Source: Candidatus Gallibacteroides avistercoris
GTDB taxonomy: Bacteria; Bacteroidota; Bacteroidia; Bacteroidales; CHK158-818
Assembly: GCA_018714665.1 (NCBI GenBank)
Contig: DVNA01000146.1
Span: forward strand, 1 to 10,437
Reading direction: 5' to 3'
Length of the DNA stretch: 10,437 nt
Shown here in pieces: positions 7,240 through 10,437 of the stretch (position 1 is its first letter; each line of letters starts with the position of its first letter). The notes beneath the pieces are model-generated. The model made no database searches and had not been told where the DNA came from. It saw only the letters and a program-made list of their open reading frames with translations. A program made the translations under genes and the position numbers.

Positions 7240-7662
7240 TTACATCTCCACAGTCAATATCCGTGTTCCGTTCTCTGCCTCCTCGATGCAAACATCCACA
7301 CAATCGGCCGGCAACAGCTCTTCCACCTTCTCCGGCCACTCGATAAAACAGAGTGCACCGCTGTAAAAATAGTCTTCACAGCCAAAATCATACGCCTCTT
7401 CGAGTTTGTTGATCCGGTAAAAGTCGAAGTGGTAAATCAACTCGCCACTGGCCGAGCGGTATTCATTCACGATAGCAAAGGTAGGGCTGTTTATCACATC
7501 TTCCACCCCCAATGCCTCGCATACGGCTTTGATAAAAGTTGTCTTTCCGGCACCCATCGCCCCGCGAAAAGCAAACACGGTACGATCGCCCATCATCGCT
7601 ATAAACCGGCGGGCTGCGCCGTTTATCTGATCCAATCCGGATATTTCGATTCTTTCCATCAT
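7240..7662 (-). CDS. tsaE: tRNA t6A37 biosynthesis ATPase TsaE
   Basis: P-loop ATPase of the bacterial threonylcarbamoyl-transfer complex (TsaB-TsaD-TsaE), which installs t6A at A37 of tRNAs that read ANN codons. The 140-residue length is typical. Walker A is GAMGAGKT (34-41) with K40 and T41. Family motifs follow: SPTFAIVNEY (59-68), HFDFYRI (78-84) and IEWPEK (107-112). Two ATG codons stand in tandem (7662 and 7659); I took the first, which is 2 bases after the aroB stop and follows AAGG. The gene is last in a tight minus-strand cluster and ends before the shared terminator. The cytoplasmic role is assigned from the family. Confidence 0.95.
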   Translation of the reverse strand: MMERIEISGLDQINGAARRFIAMMGDRTVFAFRGAMGAGKTTFIKAVCEALGVEDVINSPTFAIVNEYRSASGELIYHFDFYRINKLEEAYDFGCEDYFYSGALCFIEWPEKVEELLPADCVDVCIEEAENGTRILTVEM

Positions 7663-7664
7663 CC

Positions 7665-8729
7665 TTAAATATTAAACAGATCGCGATACAAGTCCAGCAT
7701 CGCCTCTATCTCTTTTTTATCGGCTGTACAATTTATCTTGACGCACCCTACGTCAGCCAACAGCGTAAAGTTGATGTGCGAGGATTCATTCTTTTTGTCA
7801 TGCGTCATCCGCTCATACAACCGGTCGTAGTCCTGACAGGTAATGTAGAACACCCCGTAATGCCGACGGACAAAAGCGGCCAACTGCCTGACACGTTCTA
7901 CGGGGAAACCCAATTGCAGATGAGAGAGCAACAGCTCGCATACCAGTCCCCACGCCACGGCATACCCGTGCATCACCGGCTGGTTACGTTCGTGCGAAAG
8001 GCTCTCGAAAGCGTGCCCTACGGTATGGCCCAGGTTCAACGATTTACGCAAGCCCTTTTCAAAGGGATCTTCCGCTACTACACGCTCCTTCACCTGTACC
8101 GATGCTTCGAGCAACGGCAGTAGCTGCTGCATATCGGGGTGCAACATATCCATCTCGATCAGACGGTCGTAAGTAGCCGCATCGCTGATCAAGCCGTGTT
8201 TCAACATTTCGGCATATCCCGACAACAGGTTCTCGGACGACAAGGTATGGAAGAATTCCGTCCCAATCACCACCGACCGGGCCGAATTGAACACCCCTAT
8301 CTCATTTTTAAGCCCGTTGAAATTGATTCCCGTCTTGCCTCCCACAGCGGCATCGACCGCCCCCAACAAGGTAGTGGGCACATTAACAAAGGCAATGCCC
8401 CGTTTAAAGGTCGAGGCGGCAAACGCCCCCAAATCGGTCACCATACCGCCCCCCAGATTCACCAGAAACGACTTGCGGGTAGCCCCGTTGCGGCTCAACA
8501 CCATCCATACCGACGAGAGGGATTCCAGATTCTTGTGCGTATCGTCGGCCGGTATCGTGATCGGCATCGCCTGTGTCAACGGTTCGCAATCCTGGAACAG
8601 CGGCATACAATACCGACGGGTATTCGTATCGGTCAAGACAAACAACTTATCGTATGCGTAACGCGACAAGACATCTGCCAATGTGCGGCTGATGTGCGGC
8701 GTAAATAAAACCTCCTGTTGTTCTTTCAT
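7665..8729 (-). CDS. aroB: 3-dehydroquinate synthase
   Basis: Second enzyme of the shikimate pathway; it converts DAHP to 3-dehydroquinate using NAD+ and a divalent metal, in the cytoplasm. The product has 354 residues, near the usual length. Visible motifs are the nucleotide-binding GGGMVTDLGAFAAS (93-106), NVPTTLLGAVDAAVGGKTGIN (116-136) and KNEIGVF (141-147). The predicted metal ligands are E174 in GYAEMLKHGL, H235 in NLGHTVGHAFE and H254 in MHGYAVAWG, and DKKN (311-314) is also conserved. Its ATG overlaps the stop of the HAD gene as ATGA, and tsaE starts 2 bases after its stop. No inactivating change is seen. Confidence 0.97.
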   Translation of the reverse strand: MKEQQEVLFTPHISRTLADVLSRYAYDKLFVLTDTNTRRYCMPLFQDCEPLTQAMPITIPADDTHKNLESLSSVWMVLSRNGATRKSFLVNLGGGMVTDLGAFAASTFKRGIAFVNVPTTLLGAVDAAVGGKTGINFNGLKNEIGVFNSARSVVIGTEFFHTLSSENLLSGYAEMLKHGLISDAATYDRLIEMDMLHPDMQQLLPLLEASVQVKERVVAEDPFEKGLRKSLNLGHTVGHAFESLSHERNQPVMHGYAVAWGLVCELLLSHLQLGFPVERVRQLAAFVRRHYGVFYITCQDYDRLYERMTHDKKNESSHINFTLLADVGCVKINCTADKKEIEAMLDLYRDLFNI

Positions 8730-9478
8730 TGTTTTTCTCTTTTGGTCTCTTGCATGGCCCGCACAATAGCGGGAAAATCGTCAGACAGTTGAGCCATCGA
8801 AGGCAGCAGATAATCGGCTCCTGCATCGAGCAGAACCTGATCGGGTAACGGCCCCGTATTGACGGCCACGGTAAAAATACCGGCCGCGACACCGGCCTCC
8901 ACCCCTAACGGCGCATTCTCTACTACGAAAGCCTCGTTGGGACGAATTCCGTATTTGCGCAACCCCATCAGGTAAGGTTCCGGATGAGGCTTGCCAAACT
9001 TGACATCGAAGGCTGTAACCATATACCGGGGATCGAATATGCCGGGGAAACTGCGGTTCAACCGGTCTATGAGCGATACCTGTCCCGAACCGGTTACCAG
9101 AACCGGTTGCAACCCGGCAGCCTTCACCTGGCAAAGCAACTCATAGGCTCCCGGCATCCGTTGCGCCTCGGGCAGGGCGTTGAAATTTTCCGACTTCACC
9201 CGGTAGATACGCTGTTGCTCCTCTTCGGTTGCCGGCCGACCGTACATCCGTCGGTATAAAATATCAATGGTACCGGCCCCGGTACGTCCCTCGTGCATAT
9301 AAAACTCTTCGGGCGTACACGTTATTCCCAACCCCTGAATGGTCTTGTACCAGGCTTGGGTATGATTCTTCATCGAATCGTACAACACCCCGTCCATATC
9401 AAAAAGAACGGCTTTGAGCGACATCTGCTCGTATCCATGCCTTTCCAGATATTGCTGGATAGCTGTTTTCAGTATCAT
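8726..9478 (-). CDS. HAD-IA family phosphatase / beta-phosphoglucomutase-like protein
   Basis: A 250-residue cytoplasmic HAD superfamily protein, subfamily IA with an alpha-helical cap. Motif I is LFDMDGVLYDS (25-35) with the nucleophile and acid aspartates; motif II is the threonine/serine of LVTGSG (127-132); motif III is the lysine of KFGKPHPEPY; motif IV is VVENAPLGVEAG, where the common acidic pair is Glu-Asn. The cap contains YMHEGRTGAGTIDIL. This pattern is closest to sugar-phosphate phosphatases and beta-phosphoglucomutases; substrate cannot be told from sequence. An extra N-terminal helix (MILKTAIQQYLERHGYEQ) precedes the fold, and similar Bacteroidales proteins have it, so the ATG at 9478 is likely right. 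The gene lies 10 bases after the YciO-type gene and overlaps aroB by ATGA. A link to aromatic synthesis is only positional. Confidence 0.88.
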   Translation of the reverse strand: MILKTAIQQYLERHGYEQMSLKAVLFDMDGVLYDSMKNHTQAWYKTIQGLGITCTPEEFYMHEGRTGAGTIDILYRRMYGRPATEEEQQRIYRVKSENFNALPEAQRMPGAYELLCQVKAAGLQPVLVTGSGQVSLIDRLNRSFPGIFDPRYMVTAFDVKFGKPHPEPYLMGLRKYGIRPNEAFVVENAPLGVEAGVAAGIFTVAVNTGPLPDQVLLDAGADYLLPSMAQLSDDFPAIVRAMQETKREKQ

Positions 9479-9488
9479 ATATTTTGGT

Positions 9489-10097
9489 TTACCAAATCAA
9501 TTCACCTTTTCCCTGTCGGACGATTTCGGCCTCCTCCGAAGTACAATCCACTACCGTCGAGGGTTCCAACCCGCCGTAACCACCGTCGATAACTACATCG
9601 GCCGTACCTTCGTACTTCTCGGCTATCAGTTCCGGATCGGTAGAATATTCCAGCACCTGGTCATCGTCATGCACCGATGTGGTCAAGAGGGGAGAGCCCA
9701 ATGCCTTCACCAGTTCGCGGACGATGGAGTTGTCGGGCACCCGTATCCCCACCGTTTTCCGGTTCTTATATATCTTAGGCAGATTACTGTTCGTAGGCAG
9801 GATAAAGGTAAATGCGCCGGGCAGGTTCTTCTTCATCAATTTAAAGTGTGCATCGCTCACCTTGACGTACTGGCTCAAATTACTCAAATCCGAACAGATG
9901 ATGGAGAGATTCACTTTGACCGGGTTGATATTTTTCAAACGACAGATACGTTCGACGGCCCGAACATTCAACGCATCGCATCCGATGGCATATACCGTAT
10001 CGGTAGGATAGACTACCAATCCACCGTTCCGAAGCACAGCAACCACCTTGTCTATCTCCTTCGGATTGGGGTTCTGGGGATAAATCTTTACCAACAT
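9489..10097 (-). CDS. YciO-type Sua5/YciO/YrdC family protein (often annotated as threonylcarbamoyl-AMP synthase)
   Basis: A 202-residue protein of the Sua5/YciO/YrdC fold. PTDTVYAIGCD (31-41) is the family phosphate-binding signature, followed by IICSDLSNLSQYVKV (66-80), LPGAFTFIL (92-100), TVGIRVPDN (115-123) and STVVDC (180-185). It resembles E. coli YciO (FTIMCRDLSEIS, RLMKNNTPGNYTFIL) more than TsaC/YrdC. At the positions where TsaC/Sua5 carry K-x-R and S-x-N for threonine and ATP, this protein has K61-V-N63 and S141-V-H143. It may therefore not be the main TC-AMP synthase, although cotranscription with tsaE is suggestive. The start is chosen as MLVKIYP, the usual Bacteroidales N-terminus, with AGAGAG six bases upstream; ATG 10103 is an alternative, and the frame stays open to 10166. 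It is first of a four-gene cluster. Confidence 0.88.
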   Translation of the reverse strand: MLVKIYPQNPNPKEIDKVVAVLRNGGLVVYPTDTVYAIGCDALNVRAVERICRLKNINPVKVNLSIICSDLSNLSQYVKVSDAHFKLMKKNLPGAFTFILPTNSNLPKIYKNRKTVGIRVPDNSIVRELVKALGSPLLTTSVHDDDQVLEYSTDPELIAEKYEGTADVVIDGGYGGLEPSTVVDCTSEEAEIVRQGKGELIW

Positions 10098-10155
10098 AAT
10101 CATCTCTCTTTGTTTTGACCAACGGCCGTCGTTCCACCAGGTCGTTTTCAAACTA

Positions 10156-10187
10156 CGAAGATACATTTAATTATCGGTATCCTTCAA
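10156..10187 (-). promoter_or_regulatory. Candidate promoter of the yciO-HAD-aroB-tsaE cluster
   Basis: On the minus strand TATCTTCG (10163-10156) differs at one base from the -7 consensus TAnnTTTG. A TTG at 10187-10185 lies 21 bases upstream as a possible -33 element. Transcription would start near 10149 and leave about 50 bases of leader. A nearby TAGTTTG (10155-10149) is an alternative. This is inferred from motif and position only. Confidence 0.4.
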
Positions 10188-10304
10188 CTATTTAACAAAA
10201 AAACGACGTCCGTCGAGTGTAACCGCCCCCCCTATATCCTCCCGGAACCGGGACGCAACATTGCAAACTCCTCCTCTTACGGCCGACTCTTTTTACATTT
10301 ACAC
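10167..10304. other. Non-coding gap between the yciO-type gene and the tRNA terminator
   Basis: Apart from the -33 part of the candidate promoter, I see no gene or strong structure here. It contains an A-run (10196-10203), a C-run near 10225-10231 and a small imperfect palindrome at 10240-10253 with only 2 bases between arms, too tight for a normal hairpin. Confidence 0.5.
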
Positions 10305-10346
10305 AAAAAAAGGTGCACCAAATGTTTCCTTTGACACACCTTTTTT
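10305..10346 (-). terminator. Intrinsic terminator of the tRNA-Thr gene
   Basis: It begins 5 bases after the mature tRNA 3' end on the minus strand. Arms 10340-10330 and 10322-10312 pair over 11 positions (GGTGTGTCAAA with TTTGGTGCACC, including three G-U pairs) around a 7-base loop, extended by six A-T pairs. A run of seven T follows on the minus strand. On the plus strand the three G-U pairs become C-A mismatches, so the hairpin is built for minus-strand transcription. Confidence 0.85.
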
Positions 10347-10351
10347 CGTTG

Positions 10352-10425
10352 AGCCGATAGAGGGATTCGAACCCACGACCCCGAGATTACAAATCACGTG
10401 CTCTGGCCAACTGAGCTATATCGGC
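10352..10425 (-). tRNA. tRNA-Thr (anticodon UGU)
   Basis: A 74-base cloverleaf on the minus strand. The acceptor stem GCCGATA/TATCGGC is perfect. The D arm is GCTC-AGTTGGCCA-GAGC, the anticodon loop is TTTGTAA with anticodon TGT reading ACA, and the T loop is TTCGAAT. The discriminator base is T and the CCA end is not encoded. The anticodon stem (CGTGA/TCTCG) has one internal T-T pair and the T stem (GTGGG/CCCTC) has another; all other stem positions pair. As a tRNA reading an ANN codon it is an expected substrate of t6A modification, the pathway of the tsaE gene further along the strand. Its promoter lies outside the window. Confidence 0.95.
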
Positions 10426-10437
10426 AAGCGGGTAAGC

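Noticed and set aside
8139..8708. A 189-codon plus-strand open frame over aroB
   Set aside because: The protein is low in hydrophobic order and lies entirely opposite conserved aroB motifs.
9414..10118. A 234-codon plus-strand open frame over the yciO-type gene
   Set aside because: It is antisense to a clear family member and its product is histidine- and arginine-rich without any known motif.
10240..10253. Near-palindrome TCCCGG-AA-CCGGGA as an operator or hairpin
   Set aside because: Only 2 bases separate the arms and no repeat copy or known operator match supports it; likely chance.

Overview
The window looks like a core-chromosome segment of a Bacteroidales bacterium (Bacteroides, Parabacteroides or Barnesiella type). 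The evidence is the pyrB-pyrI-flavin reductase-outer membrane protein-glyA order, start codons without Shine-Dalgarno sequences, -7 elements of the TAnnTTTG type, and protein sequences that resemble Bacteroidales versions of GlyA, AroB, TsaE, YciO and the HAD phosphatase. I cannot name the genus from the sequence alone.

Left part, plus strand (1-4156). The 3' part of pyrB (catalytic chain of aspartate carbamoyltransferase) is followed by pyrI (its zinc-binding regulatory chain), a flavin reductase-fold protein, and a secreted outer membrane beta-barrel protein whose start overlaps the previous stop as ATGA. A probable promoter then drives glyA (serine hydroxymethyltransferase), which ends at a hairpin terminator.

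Middle part, plus strand (4178-7209). A DoxX protein with a DUF2892-like C-terminal extension sits one base before a 68-residue two-helix membrane protein resembling the Imm17 family. Next, behind its own probable promoter, is a 682-residue membrane-anchored putative glycoside hydrolase of the GHL6 / beta-galactosidase-trimerisation type. It converges on the minus-strand genes at a strong hairpin that probably stops transcription from both sides.

Right part, minus strand (7240-10425). Read from right to left, this is a tRNA-Thr(UGU) gene with its own terminator, then a tight four-gene cluster: a YciO-type Sua5/YciO/YrdC protein, a HAD-IA sugar-phosphate phosphatase/mutase-like protein, aroB (3-dehydroquinate synthase) and tsaE (ATPase of the t6A tRNA-modification complex). 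The junctions are 10 bases, an ATGA overlap and 2 bases, so these four genes are probably one transcript.

Most of the window is housekeeping. I see no mobile element, CRISPR array, phage gene or clear defence system. The least explained parts are the DoxX-DUF2892/Imm17-like pair, the stand-alone anchored hydrolase, and the pairing of tsaE with a YciO-type rather than a TsaC-type protein.
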